Below, piece after piece: positions 15,907-24,521 of a stretch of 40,392 bases of DNA. Every line of letters starts with the position of its first letter. Position 1 is the stretch's first letter. Position numbers and translations under genes: made by a program. The stretch covers positions 1 through 40,392 of the forward strand of contig CAAFWT010000057.1 of the NCBI GenBank assembly GCA_900766785.1, read 5' to 3'. Below the pieces are notes generated by a model that saw only the letters and a program-made list of their open reading frames with translations, had not been told where the DNA came from and searched no databases. This DNA comes from an uncultured Paraprevotella sp. GTDB taxonomy: Bacteria; Bacteroidota; Bacteroidia; Bacteroidales; Bacteroidaceae.

Positions 15907-16725
15907 TTATTCCTCGTTCTGGTTGTTCTGTTCCTGTCTTTGTCTGACAGCCTCAAAGAGAAGGATGGCAGCGCTTACAGACACATTGAGGCTGTCCAGG
16001 TTGCCCAGCATGGGGATGCGTATATGGGCATGGGCAGCCTGACGCCATACGGAGGTGAGACCCGTGGATTCTGTACCCATCACGATGGCTGTTCCTTCGG
16101 TCATGGGGGTGTGATAGTACAGGTGTGAATCCTGAAGTTGGGCAGTGAGAATCTGTATGCCGTGGGATTGCAGGAACTCTATGCACTGGGCCGAACTGCA
16201 TGCTACACATGGGACTGTGAAGATGGCTCCCAGAGAGGATCGTATCAGATTGGGGTTGTAGATGTCGGTAAGTGGATCGCAAACGATGACCGCATCGGCC
16301 TGGGCAGCATCGGCACTTCGGAGTACAGCTCCCAGATTACCCGGTTTCTCTACACTCTCCAGTACGATGATGAGAGGGTTGGGTGGCAGATGCAAGTCAG
16401 TGAGTTGCATGAAACGGCTTTCCACGATGGCCACTACGCCCTCTGTGCTGCCCCGGTAAGCAATGCGCTCATACACTTCCGCATTTACGGGAATGATGGT
16501 GGTCTCCCTGGGCATAGGTGGCAGACTGATAGCCGACTCCCCCTGGCGTACAAATATACTCTCCACCTGATAGCCAGCCTGTATGCAATGCATCAGTTCG
16601 CGGTATCCTTCCACTACAAATCGGTTTTCGGACCTGCGTACCTGTGACTTCTGCTGCAGGGAGAGCAATCGCTTTATCTTTGGATTCCTCTGGCTGCTGA
16701 TGATATCTGTTTGCTCTCTCTCCAT
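15907..16725 (-). CDS. SpoU/TrmH family RNA 2'-O-methyltransferase
   Basis: SPOUT methyltransferase of 272 aa. Residues about 1-100 form the substrate-binding domain typical of RlmB/TsnR-like enzymes. The catalytic knot has motif 1 ESVEKPGNLGAVLRSADA (N130, R136), motif 2 MGTESTGLT (216-224) and motif 3 NLDSLNVSVSAAILLFE (242-258). It is predicted to methylate a ribose 2'-OH in rRNA using SAM; the target nucleotide is not evident. It lies 6 nt downstream of the T9SS protein gene, an unusual pairing of a housekeeping gene with secreted glycan-binding genes. The C-terminus is Gln/Asn/Glu-rich. Confidence 0.88.
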   Translation of the reverse strand: MEREQTDIISSQRNPKIKRLLSLQQKSQVRRSENRFVVEGYRELMHCIQAGYQVESIFVRQGESAISLPPMPRETTIIPVNAEVYERIAYRGSTEGVVAIVESRFMQLTDLHLPPNPLIIVLESVEKPGNLGAVLRSADAAQADAVIVCDPLTDIYNPNLIRSSLGAIFTVPCVACSSAQCIEFLQSHGIQILTAQLQDSHLYYHTPMTEGTAIVMGTESTGLTSVWRQAAHAHIRIPMLGNLDSLNVSVSAAILLFEAVRQRQEQNNQNEE

Positions 16726-16731
16726 GAATGA

Positions 16732-17796
16732 TTATTGAGTGATAATCTTGCGTGTTATGGCACTCTTCCCATCGCTGACGTGGAGGAGGTAGGTTCCTGC
16801 TTCAGGCATGCGTACCTTCACCTGTGTGCCCATTTCGCTTGCCACCTGTTCGCCCTGTAGGGTGTACAGGCTGCATGTGAGCATCTGGCTGCCAGTAATG
16901 CTTATCTCTCTTCCTGCTACAGTTATTTGGGCATCTGTGTCTGGTGTCTCTTGCAGTCCGGAAGGGATGGTGGTGCCCAGGTACTCCGCATGGATGGTTT
17001 CTTCGAAGACATTGATAGTGATATAGTAGTATCCGTCCTTGCTGATGGTCCATTTGGTGTCTTCCGGTCCACAGTACCAGAATTGTGTGGCACTGGTGAG
17101 AGTCTGATCGGCGCGTAATGGATGGAGCACCTTAGGCGACCAGCCATATTGACCGTTTATCTTCAGCTTGTTTGATTCTACGTTGGAGGAGTACACCTTC
17201 AGTTCTCCTGTCCAGCTCCACACGTTGGGGTCATAGGGCGAGCGTGTCATGGCTTTTCCTGCGCCCACCTGCCATTGTCCGGCACTGGAGCCGCTCCCTT
17301 GGTTGTCCTCCACACATCCGCCCACTATCCAGGCCTCGTACCATTGAGCGAAGAGTTCGCCCGAGAGGGATTTCTCAGTAGGATCTACGGTGAACCGGTA
17401 GTTGTCTGCTTCGAAGAGTATTGTCCATGCTGCATCGGTGGTGTCACGTGTGGATGCATAACTTATCCCATTGTTCACTATATTGGCATCCACCTGCCGT
17501 GGAGCAAAGTATGAGGTACTGATCTCGTTTCTGCTCTCTGTGGTCTGAACATAGAGTTTCCCGGGAAGTAGCTTACCGTGATACTTGAATGTGTACTTTC
17601 CTGATGTGTTTGTGATGAAGCGTGTCAGAGGTTGGGTACCTCCAGGTACGGCGCTACCGGATATCCACAGTCGGGTTTGGGACAGCATGGTAGCGGGCAT
17701 GAGGAGTATTGCGAGCAATGCCATGAGTGCGGCTTTGCCTATAGAGTTGTATCGGTGCATATGGTGTCGCATAACGGTTATGATGAAGCGTTTCAT
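16732..17796 (-). CDS. SusE/F-like glycan-binding protein with T9SS sorting domain
   Basis: This 354-aa secreted protein has a long N-terminal signal peptide (hydrophobic core about 20-38, cut near LSQ). The body has a SusE/SusF-type starch-binding-like repeat (EAWIVGGCVEDNQG..., WSWTGELKVYSS, GWSPKVLHP) and a degenerate one before it. The last 70 residues form a type A type IX secretion C-terminal domain (ISITGSQMLTCSLYTLQG, AGTYLLHVSDGKSAITRK). It should reach the cell surface through T9SS, not as a SusE/F lipoprotein. The start is taken at the ATG overlapping the GH31 stop by 4 nt; the longer open frame lies inside GH31. It probably holds the glycan cleaved by GH31. Confidence 0.78.
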   Translation of the reverse strand: MKRFIITVMRHHMHRYNSIGKAALMALLAILLMPATMLSQTRLWISGSAVPGGTQPLTRFITNTSGKYTFKYHGKLLPGKLYVQTTESRNEISTSYFAPRQVDANIVNNGISYASTRDTTDAAWTILFEADNYRFTVDPTEKSLSGELFAQWYEAWIVGGCVEDNQGSGSSAGQWQVGAGKAMTRSPYDPNVWSWTGELKVYSSNVESNKLKINGQYGWSPKVLHPLRADQTLTSATQFWYCGPEDTKWTISKDGYYYITINVFEETIHAEYLGTTIPSGLQETPDTDAQITVAGREISITGSQMLTCSLYTLQGEQVASEMGTQVKVRMPEAGTYLLHVSDGKSAITRKIITQ

Positions 17797-20351
17797 TTCT
17801 TGATTATTTTTCTTACTGTGGTTTTCCCATCCACGATGGCCCTGCATATATATGTGCCAGTGGGCAAGGTGGCCAGAGAGAGATGTAGGCTGGAGGCTTC
17901 CTGTGCTTCCCCATTGGCTACACATGCTCCGCCTATGGTGCTTATGGTTAGGCGTATGCTGGTGGCCTTTTGTGGTGTGGTGATATGAACGGCTTCTTGA
18001 TTGCTGTCATAGTTGATCTGTGCATTGCCATCAGCTTCCGCCTGTTCCCCTTCTGCGGGGGAGATGGGAACTCTCAGGGTTAGTGCTGTGCCCAGGTCCT
18101 CAGCAGTGATGGATATCTTGAGCAGTTTGCTGGTGGAGTTGTAGCTGATGAGCGATGCGTCCACGGGATCCCCGTTGACGGTGATGCCCTGCAGGTTGCA
18201 GTTCTCAGGTGTGGCGGGCATCTCTATGGCCCATGTGCGCTTGACGGGTATTCCTTCGAATGTTCCCTGACGGCCATGTATGGTGAGGGAAATCTCCTCT
18301 GCCGTACGCTTTTGTGTGAAGGTGGTACGTGCCCATTCATCGCCCGTGTATGCATTGTTGGCTCCGTCATCTTCATAGAGGCTTCCCGAGCCGTCTGCAC
18401 CTGGCACCACGTAGAGGGTGATGGTGGATGGATTATAGACCACTGTGCGCTGTGTGGGATAGAAGGGGATTATGGATCCGGCTTTGTAGTAGACGGGGAA
18501 CTGGTCCAGTGTGAACTCTCCCCGGAAGGTACGGTCGCCCTGTGCCAGGCTGTTCTGTGTGACGTCCCACCAGAGTCCTTTCGGCAACCATATGTTGCGT
18601 GTGCTGATGCCGCCCTGTGCGGGTTCGTAGATGGGAGCCACCAGGATGTCGTTTCCGAACATGAATTCATCTTCAAACTGGTAAGCCTTTCCTTCCTCGG
18701 GCCATTCGTAATAGAGCGGACGGTTCATGCCTATACCTGTGTCATACGTTTCTCTGGCGGCGGTATAGAGGTAGGGGAAGAGTCTATAGCGCAAGCGTAC
18801 GGCTTCTCTCAGCTGCACGAAGTTGGGGTATTTCCATATTCTGCGTTCTATGTCGTCGCTCTTCAAAGCATGTGTGCGGAAGATGGGCGTGTATACTCCA
18901 AACTGCAGCCAGCGCAGGTAGAGTTCCTGGTCATTGCGTCCTCCCTGATGTCCGCCTATGTCATGTCCCCAGTAGGTATAACATACGTTGCTGGCATTGC
19001 TGGTGAAGTATGCCAGATATCCCAGTGTGGTCCATTTGGAGAAGGTGTCTCCTGAGAAGCCGATGGGATATCGGTGGCTGCCCAGTCCTCCCCAGCGGTG
19101 GTAGATGACGGGGCGCAGTTCAGGTCTGTTGGTACGCATATCCTCAAAGAAGGTATGGTTGCACCAGAAGGTCTCCCCCAGGGTCATATTGTTTACTAGC
19201 AGATGCTGTTGCCAGTCGAGCCACCAGAAGTCAACCCCCATCTGTTCGTATTTCCTAAGGAAGCATTTGAAGATGGCCTTCATGTAGTCATAGTCCTCCA
19301 CGGCCCAGGGGAGGGTGGCAGTATAGTTGTCGGGGTATCCCAACTCCTTCTTCATCTCGTCATAATAGTCTTCGTGCGAAGCCACTCCATCCGCGGGGTG
19401 CAGGTTGAGCGCGGTACGTATCCTGTGCTGATGCATATAGGTGATGAGCTCTTGCGGATTGGGAATGAGATTTGTGTTCCAGCTCCAACCGGTCCATCCG
19501 TCCTTATGCCAGTCCATGTCCATGATGAGTACGTCCATGGGTACTGAGTATTTTTCCACATCCCTGATGATTTGCTTGAAGTCATCGGTGGAGTAGGCGG
19601 CATATCTGCTATACCAGTATCCGAAGATGTATTTGGGAGGCAAGGGTATGCGTCCGCCCACCTTGATATAGTCAGAGATGCATTGCTTGTAGTTATGTCC
19701 ATATCCCAGGAAGTACCAGTCTGTGGCATCGGGGTCTATGGGGTATTCCCACCACATGAATCCTTCCTTGTTCGGCTTGAGTGCATAGGAGGTACTGCCG
19801 TCCTCCCTGGTGGTCTTAGGACTTTCGTCTATGATGGCCCATCCAGCTCTAGAGACAAGTCCTTTCTCCAGCCTGTCTCTCATGTTGTCTCCCCAAGCAG
19901 TATCCAGGGTGCGGTGTGTACCCAGCAGGTTCAGAGCATCATCCTTCCCAGGATACCATTTACAGGTGAATCCGTTCATCTGGAAGGTGATGAGCAGGTT
20001 GTTGGGATTCTTGTCCGACTCTTTAGGCACCGATCCAAGTTTGTATCGCAGGTCGATACTGTCGGTGTGGATATAGAGATAGGTATCATCATACTGAGTG
20101 GTGAAGTGTGGCACAGGCAGTTTGCGGTTGACGATGGCAAAGGTGGCTCGGTCCTCAAACTGTGCCGTGGCACTGTATTGGATGCGTATCATGCGGTCCG
20201 TGAGGACTGTGAAGCGTACATTGCCTGCTGTGACCACAGCCTCGGGATGAGGCATGGGGTCCATCTCCTCAGCATTTCCTTGGAGCGCGGGTACGCATAG
20301 GAGTATCAGTAAGAATAGCCAATGGGAATAGGTAAAATGGAATGGTTTCAT
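17793..20351 (-). CDS. GH31 alpha-glycosidase with T9SS sorting domain
   Basis: Secreted GH31 enzyme of 852 aa. The signal peptide ends near LQGNA. After an N-terminal beta-sandwich, the barrel has IMDMDWHKDGWTGW, the nucleophile motif FWWLDWQQ (D379) and the acid/base motif GFSGDTFS (D435). A C-terminal beta region with VVPGADGSGSLYEDDG resembles DUF5110. The end (about 785-852) is a T9SS sorting domain (GTYICRAIVDGKTTVRKIIKK). Activity could be alpha-glucosidase, alpha-xylosidase or related; the motifs do not decide. The in-frame ATG 35 codons earlier lacks a signal peptide and overlaps the upstream -7 boxes, so the ATG before KPFHFTYSHWLF is used. Confidence 0.88.
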   Translation of the reverse strand: MKPFHFTYSHWLFLLILLCVPALQGNAEEMDPMPHPEAVVTAGNVRFTVLTDRMIRIQYSATAQFEDRATFAIVNRKLPVPHFTTQYDDTYLYIHTDSIDLRYKLGSVPKESDKNPNNLLITFQMNGFTCKWYPGKDDALNLLGTHRTLDTAWGDNMRDRLEKGLVSRAGWAIIDESPKTTREDGSTSYALKPNKEGFMWWEYPIDPDATDWYFLGYGHNYKQCISDYIKVGGRIPLPPKYIFGYWYSRYAAYSTDDFKQIIRDVEKYSVPMDVLIMDMDWHKDGWTGWSWNTNLIPNPQELITYMHQHRIRTALNLHPADGVASHEDYYDEMKKELGYPDNYTATLPWAVEDYDYMKAIFKCFLRKYEQMGVDFWWLDWQQHLLVNNMTLGETFWCNHTFFEDMRTNRPELRPVIYHRWGGLGSHRYPIGFSGDTFSKWTTLGYLAYFTSNASNVCYTYWGHDIGGHQGGRNDQELYLRWLQFGVYTPIFRTHALKSDDIERRIWKYPNFVQLREAVRLRYRLFPYLYTAARETYDTGIGMNRPLYYEWPEEGKAYQFEDEFMFGNDILVAPIYEPAQGGISTRNIWLPKGLWWDVTQNSLAQGDRTFRGEFTLDQFPVYYKAGSIIPFYPTQRTVVYNPSTITLYVVPGADGSGSLYEDDGANNAYTGDEWARTTFTQKRTAEEISLTIHGRQGTFEGIPVKRTWAIEMPATPENCNLQGITVNGDPVDASLISYNSTSKLLKISITAEDLGTALTLRVPISPAEGEQAEADGNAQINYDSNQEAVHITTPQKATSIRLTISTIGGACVANGEAQEASSLHLSLATLPTGTYICRAIVDGKTTVRKIIKK

Positions 20352-20425
20352 ATATAGATGATTGATATTTTTGTTTATTTCCTGATGAGACAGTAAAGCA
20401 GTCTTGTTCTTTTGTTTTTGATATG

Positions 20426-20472
20426 CAAAGTTAAGGAATAAATATCGTTGGGACATGCTTTTTGCAAAGGTA
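20426..20472 (-). promoter_or_regulatory. Two tandem -7 boxes before the GH31 operon
   Basis: On the minus strand TAACTTTG (20433 to 20426) and TACCTTTG (20472 to 20465) both match TAnnTTTG and lie 75 and 114 nt before the GH31 ATG. Neither has a clear TTG 20 nt upstream. The remaining gap to tcdA (20473-20698) shows no gene, hairpin or repeat that I recognise. Confidence 0.45.
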
Positions 20473-20698
20473 AATGGGAGGAAGTTTTAGGATTCTGCTG
20501 ACCATCATCATGGATATGGAGATTCTGTCTTAAGTATAGGGGGTGCCATTACACTCTTTGCAGGGGATGAAGTGACTTGGACATTTAGGTCTTGCTCTGC
20601 CATTCTCCTCTGCTCTTCCTTGGTCTCCCGTGCTAAAGGGGAACACCAGCGGGAGGAAGGTGGGAGGGATAGGGGAGAGGATATGGGGATGCCCGAGG

Positions 20699-21577
20699 TT
20701 AGTCTTCTGGCTGGGTCTTCTCGTAGGCCGACTTGAAGTGCTGTATCGTGCTGCCTGCCAGCATCATGCCGAAGATGCCCGTGATGTGACTTAGCGAACC
20801 GTTGATCTGTGCCTTGCTCGTACACCATTCGTGATTGACGAGTGTGGGGTCTCCTAGGGCATCGTATCGGGCTTCTCCTGAAGTGCTGTTCCCACTCATG
20901 AGTTTTGCCTTAGGACACATGCAGTTGACGGTTCCGCATGTGAGTGCCTGTCCTTCGTTTCTCAGTGGTTGCTCTTCGCTATAGACGCATAGGAAACGTC
21001 TCTTGGGGAAGGTCTTGGCCCGCTTGAACTTATTGCGCAGTGCTCGTGCAAGAGGGTCTCCCTTGATGTTCCAGAATTCTGCCAGACGCACCTTAGTGGG
21101 ATCTATGCGCAGTGCTGCTCCCATGCTGCTCAGGAAGAGCAGTTGTGAGGCGGGGTATGATGTGGCATGCCTTATGAGGTGAGCCTTCTCCTGCAGGGAG
21201 TCGATAGCATCTATCACGCAGTCATATTGTTCTATGTGGAAGTCGGCCGCGTTTTGCTCATTGTATATTTTCTGCCAGGCAGTGATGTCCGCATGGGGAT
21301 TGATCTCGAGCAAACGTTCCTTCAGGGCTTCCACTTTCACTCTGCCCACCGTCTTGGTGGTGGCCATGTTCTGCCTGTTGACATTAGTGATGCATACAAG
21401 GTCGGAGTCCACGATGGTGAGGTGGCATATGCCACTGCGCACCAGACTCTCTGCGCACCACGACCCTACTCCTCCCACGCCGAATATGATGACGCGTCTC
21501 TGCATGAGGTAATGCATGAATCCTTCTCCGAGCAGAAGTTCGTTGCGGTTGTATATTCCTTTCTCTATTCCTTTCAT
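20699..21577 (-). CDS. tcdA: tRNA threonylcarbamoyladenosine dehydratase TcdA
   Basis: E1-like ThiF/HesA family protein of 292 aa. It has the ATP-binding GVGGVGS (33-39), the VDSD segment and the NVNRQ motif (66-70) of the adenylating fold. The C-terminal half (SSMGAALRIDPTKV, PLARALRNKFKR, GTVNCMCPKAK, LSHITGIFGMMLAG) is typical of TcdA/CsdL, which cyclises t6A37 to ct6A in tRNA. It therefore acts on the same nucleotide as MtaB, encoded earlier in the window. An ATG 11 codons upstream overlaps the preceding small gene; the ATG at 21577 starts 13 nt after that gene's stop, implying one transcript. Confidence 0.88.
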   Translation of the reverse strand: MKGIEKGIYNRNELLLGEGFMHYLMQRRVIIFGVGGVGSWCAESLVRSGICHLTIVDSDLVCITNVNRQNMATTKTVGRVKVEALKERLLEINPHADITAWQKIYNEQNAADFHIEQYDCVIDAIDSLQEKAHLIRHATSYPASQLLFLSSMGAALRIDPTKVRLAEFWNIKGDPLARALRNKFKRAKTFPKRRFLCVYSEEQPLRNEGQALTCGTVNCMCPKAKLMSGNSTSGEARYDALGDPTLVNHEWCTSKAQINGSLSHITGIFGMMLAGSTIQHFKSAYEKTQPED

Positions 21578-21590
21578 TCCGTTGAGCTGT

Positions 21591-21731
21591 TTACAGGTTG
21601 GCGTAGTCAAAGTTCTTGTACTCGTAGTTCTCCTTGGGTGTCAAGGGCCATCCCCGTTTGTCCTGGCATTTATTGATTTCGTCGATGAGGTAATATAGGA
21701 TACGTTCGCTGTCTGTCTGTCTGTCCCTCAT
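21591..21731 (-). CDS. Small 46-aa protein of unknown function upstream of tcdA
   Basis: The minus strand encodes a short acidic/aromatic protein (MRDRQTDSERILYYLIDEI, later GWPLTPKENYEYKNF). Codons are C/G-ending like those of neighbouring genes, and a purine-rich gggggaaag lies just before this ATG. In-frame Met codons exist up to 42 codons further upstream, but that stretch looks non-coding. A well-formed promoter lies about 100 nt upstream and tcdA follows after 13 nt. No family is recognised. It may be a small cytoplasmic partner or a leader-type gene for tcdA. Confidence 0.5.
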   Translation of the reverse strand: MRDRQTDSERILYYLIDEINKCQDKRGWPLTPKENYEYKNFDYANL

Positions 21732-21826
21732 ATGTTCTTTCCCCCTTCTCAGCGACAGAGTTCGGCGCATTGGTTTCATGGCTGGATGCAGTCCTGAGAC
21801 CATGCTTGAACTGTTGCTTGTTATTG

Positions 21827-21857
21827 CAAAATTACTCAATCTGATGTTTTTCTCCAA
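21827..21857 (-). promoter_or_regulatory. Promoter of the small gene and tcdA, TTG-N20-TAATTTTG
   Basis: On the minus strand TTG (21857-21855), a 20-nt spacer and TAATTTTG (21834-21827) form a full Bacteroidetes promoter. The predicted leader is about 90 nt if translation starts at 21731. Confidence 0.65.
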
Positions 21858-21936
21858 GATTTTTCTTGAAATAAGAATGTTTCACCGATACGGTCTTCGG
21901 ATTCAGTACAAAGGTGCAGTTGGATGGCAGAAAACA

Positions 21937-22007
21937 GGGCATCTGCAGAAAAATCAAAGGGGGCACACAGATGCCCAAAGCGCAGAACCTCTGCAGCCTG
22001 CTGGCTG
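21937..22007. other. Cluster of three stem-loops between divergent genes
   Basis: GGGCATCTG (21937-21945) pairs with CAGATGCCC (21968-21976) around a 22-nt loop. GCAGA (21982-21986) pairs with TCTGC (21990-21994), and CAGCC (21994-21998) with GGCTG (22003-22007). The segment is upstream of both divergent promoters and has no ORF of note. It could be a small RNA, a protein-binding region or chance pairing in GC-rich sequence. Confidence 0.3.
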
Positions 22008-22069
22008 TGCCCGTGAGCCTGTAGGAATGGGGTGGTGAAGTGGGATGGAAGGGATGCTGGTAGATTTTG

Positions 22070-22113
22070 CTTGAAAGATGTATTACGTTATTCAAGAAGT
22101 TTGTGTAACTTTG
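22070..22113 (+). promoter_or_regulatory. umuDC promoter with candidate operator dyad
   Basis: TAACTTTG at 22106-22113 fits the -7 consensus; the -33 TTG is poor (TTA at 22083). The inverted repeat CTTGAA (22070-22075) and TTCAAG (22091-22096), with 21 nt between arm centres, spans the -33 region. This is where a repressor such as the UmuD homologue would bind. Confidence 0.45.
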
Positions 22114-22132
22114 TGGAAAGAATCAAACGGAT

Positions 22133-22798
22133 ATGGCAGAAAGCAACAAGAAATCATCCCACGGAGGAGCACGTCCGGGGGCAGGCCGACCATCACTTGG
22201 GGTTCAGGGAAAGCTGTTCTCCTTTCGTGTGTCGGGGGAGATGGCGCAGTTTCTGGACAGGCAGGAGAACCGGACGGAGTTCATACGCAGAGCTCTCCAT
22301 CAGGCCAGGGAGCAGTTTGCCTCCCCAGGGGCAGAGCACTCTCTGCCTCCAAAGCTTCTGCAGCTCGGAGAGATCTATCCTGCCACACGGGTCAAGGAGC
22401 TGAACGTGCAGTTCTTTGACATGGGCATCGTGGCAGGATTTCCTATCCCGCTGGACAACGATGAGAAGGCGCAAAGCATAGAACTGCTGAAGATGCTCTG
22501 TCCCTGTCCGGAATCGTCCTATCTGATTCGTGTGGAGGGCAACTCCATGATTGATGCGGACATCTGCTCGGGGGATATCGTCATCGTGGACAAGAGCTGT
22601 CGCAACCCCTCGCCATCCCAGGTGGCCGTCTGTGAACTGAATGGGGAGTATACCTTGAAACGGTTTGAGATACGTGACGGAGAGGGATGGCTTATCCCTG
22701 CCAACCCCAACTTCCCGGAAATCAAGGTGACAGAGGCCGACTCGTTTTCTATCTGGGGCACCGTCACTTACGTTATCCACAAACCACACAGCAAGTAG
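22133..22798 (+). CDS. umuD: UmuD-like S24 peptidase with N-terminal DNA-binding region
   Basis: This 221-aa protein ends in a LexA/UmuD S24 domain with cleavage site A101-G102 (GIVAGFP), nucleophile S138 (GNSM) and general base K176 (TLKRF). It should self-cleave under RecA activation and support polymerase V. Unlike classic UmuD (about 140 aa), it has about 80 extra N-terminal residues: a basic GGARPGAGRP segment (11-20), like an AT-hook, and FSFRVSGEMAQFLDRQ with RTEFIRRAL (29-55), which resembles a ribbon-helix-helix. It may thus be both the UmuD subunit and a LexA-like repressor. umuC follows after 3 nt. Confidence 0.85.
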   Translation: MAESNKKSSHGGARPGAGRPSLGVQGKLFSFRVSGEMAQFLDRQENRTEFIRRALHQAREQFASPGAEHSLPPKLLQLGEIYPATRVKELNVQFFDMGIVAGFPIPLDNDEKAQSIELLKMLCPCPESSYLIRVEGNSMIDADICSGDIVIVDKSCRNPSPSQVAVCELNGEYTLKRFEIRDGEGWLIPANPNFPEIKVTEADSFSIWGTVTYVIHKPHSK

Positions 22799-22801
22799 CA
22801 G

Positions 22802-24070
22802 ATGTTTGCGCTGGTAGATTGCAACTCATTCTTCTGTTCTGTGGAGAAGGTGTTTCATCCTGGTTTGGATGGACGTCCGGTATGTGTCCTCTCAAGCAAC
22901 GATGGCTGCATCGTGGCACTCACTCCCGAAGCAAAGGCTGTGGGGCTGCATCGGGGTGACCCTATCTTCAAGATGAAGGACATCGTGGAGAAGCATCAAG
23001 TGATTCTCTTCTCCACCAACATGCCACTCTACGCTGCCATGAGCAGGAGGGTGACCAGCATCCTGCGGCTTTCTGTTCATCATGTGGAAAACTATTCCAT
23101 CGATGAGTCCTTCTGCGACTTGAAGAGTTTTGGGGAACATTTCGATCTGACAAAACTGATGAGGGAAGTGAGACAGCGCATCAAGCTGTGGACCGACATA
23201 CCGGTGAGTATCGGAATAGCTCCCTCAAAGACGTTGGCGAAGATGGGCTCCAAGTTCGCAAAACAATACCAGGGATATCGGGGAGTGTGCATGATAGACA
23301 CAGAGGAGAAGCGTCGCAAGGCGCTGGAAATCTTTGCCCTCTCGGATGTGTGGGGGATAGGCCGACGTACATTGGAGGTGCTGAATTACTATGGGGTACA
23401 TACACCCCTGCAGTTTGCCGACAAGAAGGAATCGTGGGTGAGGGCGCATTTCCACCAGCCAGGGGTACAGACGTGGATGGAACTGAACGGAATCCCTTGT
23501 ATAGATACCAGCGAGGTGATACGCAATCAGAACATCTGTACAAGCCGAAGTTTTGGGGATATGGTATCCGACCTGCCCTCGCTGAAGGCTTCGGTGGCAT
23601 CCTTCGCGTCCAGTTGTGCCAACAAGCTCAGGGGGCAGCAGAGCCTTTGCCAGTCGGTGACGGTATTCGTCTCCAGCAATTCCTTCCGGACCGACCTTCC
23701 TCAGTATGGCAATGCTGCCACGGTCCTCCTCGCCACTCCCACAGCAGATACGTTGGAGATCAACAAGGCTGCCATGCAGTGCCTGGAGTCTGTCTATCTG
23801 CCCGGTATCATGTATAAGAAGTCGGGCGTGCTGCTGGGGAAGATTTCTCCCGCTTATCCTGCCCAGATGGAACTTTTCAACTCTCCCGTCAGACGTATGC
23901 GCCGCGAGAATCTCATGCATGCTCTGGATGATATCAATCAGCGTTATGGCGCCAAGACACTTCATCTGGCTGTGGAGGACTGTGGTCATCAGCCGTGGCA
24001 TGTGAAGTGTGAACACAGAAGTCCCAACTATCTGACCGATATCAATGAGATACTGACCATCAGGATATGA
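22802..24070 (+). CDS. umuC: DNA polymerase V catalytic subunit UmuC
   Basis: Y-family translesion polymerase of 422 aa. Signatures are FALVDCNSFFCSVEKVF at the N-terminus (first catalytic Asp), DGCIVALTPEAKAVG, and YSIDESFCDL with the catalytic Asp-Glu pair (DE). SIGIAPSKTLAKMGSKFAK follows. The C-terminal little-finger and UmuC-specific region ends in a basic stretch. With UmuD' it should copy past DNA lesions at the cost of mutation. It is translationally coupled to umuD. A GC-rich hairpin (24082-24107) without a T-tract lies just after the stop. Confidence 0.93.
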   Translation: MFALVDCNSFFCSVEKVFHPGLDGRPVCVLSSNDGCIVALTPEAKAVGLHRGDPIFKMKDIVEKHQVILFSTNMPLYAAMSRRVTSILRLSVHHVENYSIDESFCDLKSFGEHFDLTKLMREVRQRIKLWTDIPVSIGIAPSKTLAKMGSKFAKQYQGYRGVCMIDTEEKRRKALEIFALSDVWGIGRRTLEVLNYYGVHTPLQFADKKESWVRAHFHQPGVQTWMELNGIPCIDTSEVIRNQNICTSRSFGDMVSDLPSLKASVASFASSCANKLRGQQSLCQSVTVFVSSNSFRTDLPQYGNAATVLLATPTADTLEINKAAMQCLESVYLPGIMYKKSGVLLGKISPAYPAQMELFNSPVRRMRRENLMHALDDINQRYGAKTLHLAVEDCGHQPWHVKCEHRSPNYLTDINEILTIRI

Positions 24071-24465
24071 CTCTGCTGCCAGGCTGGGTCGATGGCATCG
24101 TCCAGCCGGCGGAAACATATCACTAAGCCCAGATTCTTCCCCGAAGGACCTCGGCGAATATGAAATGCAGTGATATGTGGAGAGTATGAAGGAGGCGTTG
24201 TCATATTGTTAGGGAAAACAATCTGAAAGCTTACAGAATGATAGTTTGAAAGATGCAGCGTTCTTGCTCAAAATAGAGAATCGCCATGCACAAATCATCT
24301 CTTTTGTGCAAAAAATCATTTGGGATGCGTTGCGGAAAATTGCACAAAAAGGCACAAGTGTGCAGTTTTTGGGCTTTTCTGCTGGTTTTTTGCCTCGTGG
24401 AAGCCATGAAAGTGTGGTCTGGAGAGTATCTCTTTTGGGCCCCTTGAATATCTGTTTTCTCGGAT

Positions 24466-24521
24466 GCAAATATATGCAACCGCGGATGCAAACGTTTGCG
24501 TCCGCCATTGCAAACGTTTGC
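24466..24521. repeat. Palindrome array B, 22-nt period
   Basis: Three 12-nt units start at 24466, 24488 and 24510, exactly 22 nt apart: GCAAATATATGC (imperfect) and two perfect GCAAACGTTTGC. Spacers are AACCGCGGAT and GTCCGCCATT. The left edge reads TCTCGGAT, related to the end motif of the other arrays. It lies between umuC and the hydrolase promoter. The rest of this 810-nt gap (24071-24844) holds short AT-rich stretches and minus-strand ORFs with no protein character. Confidence 0.88.

Noticed and set aside
17275..20300. Several plus-strand ORFs of 60-259 aa across the GH31 and T9SS genes
   Set aside because: Antisense shadows of well-supported minus-strand genes with intact catalytic motifs.
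24082..24107. Terminator after umuC
   Set aside because: The GGCTGG/CCAGCC hairpin is followed by ggcggaaac, not by a T-run, so a Rho-independent terminator is not supported.
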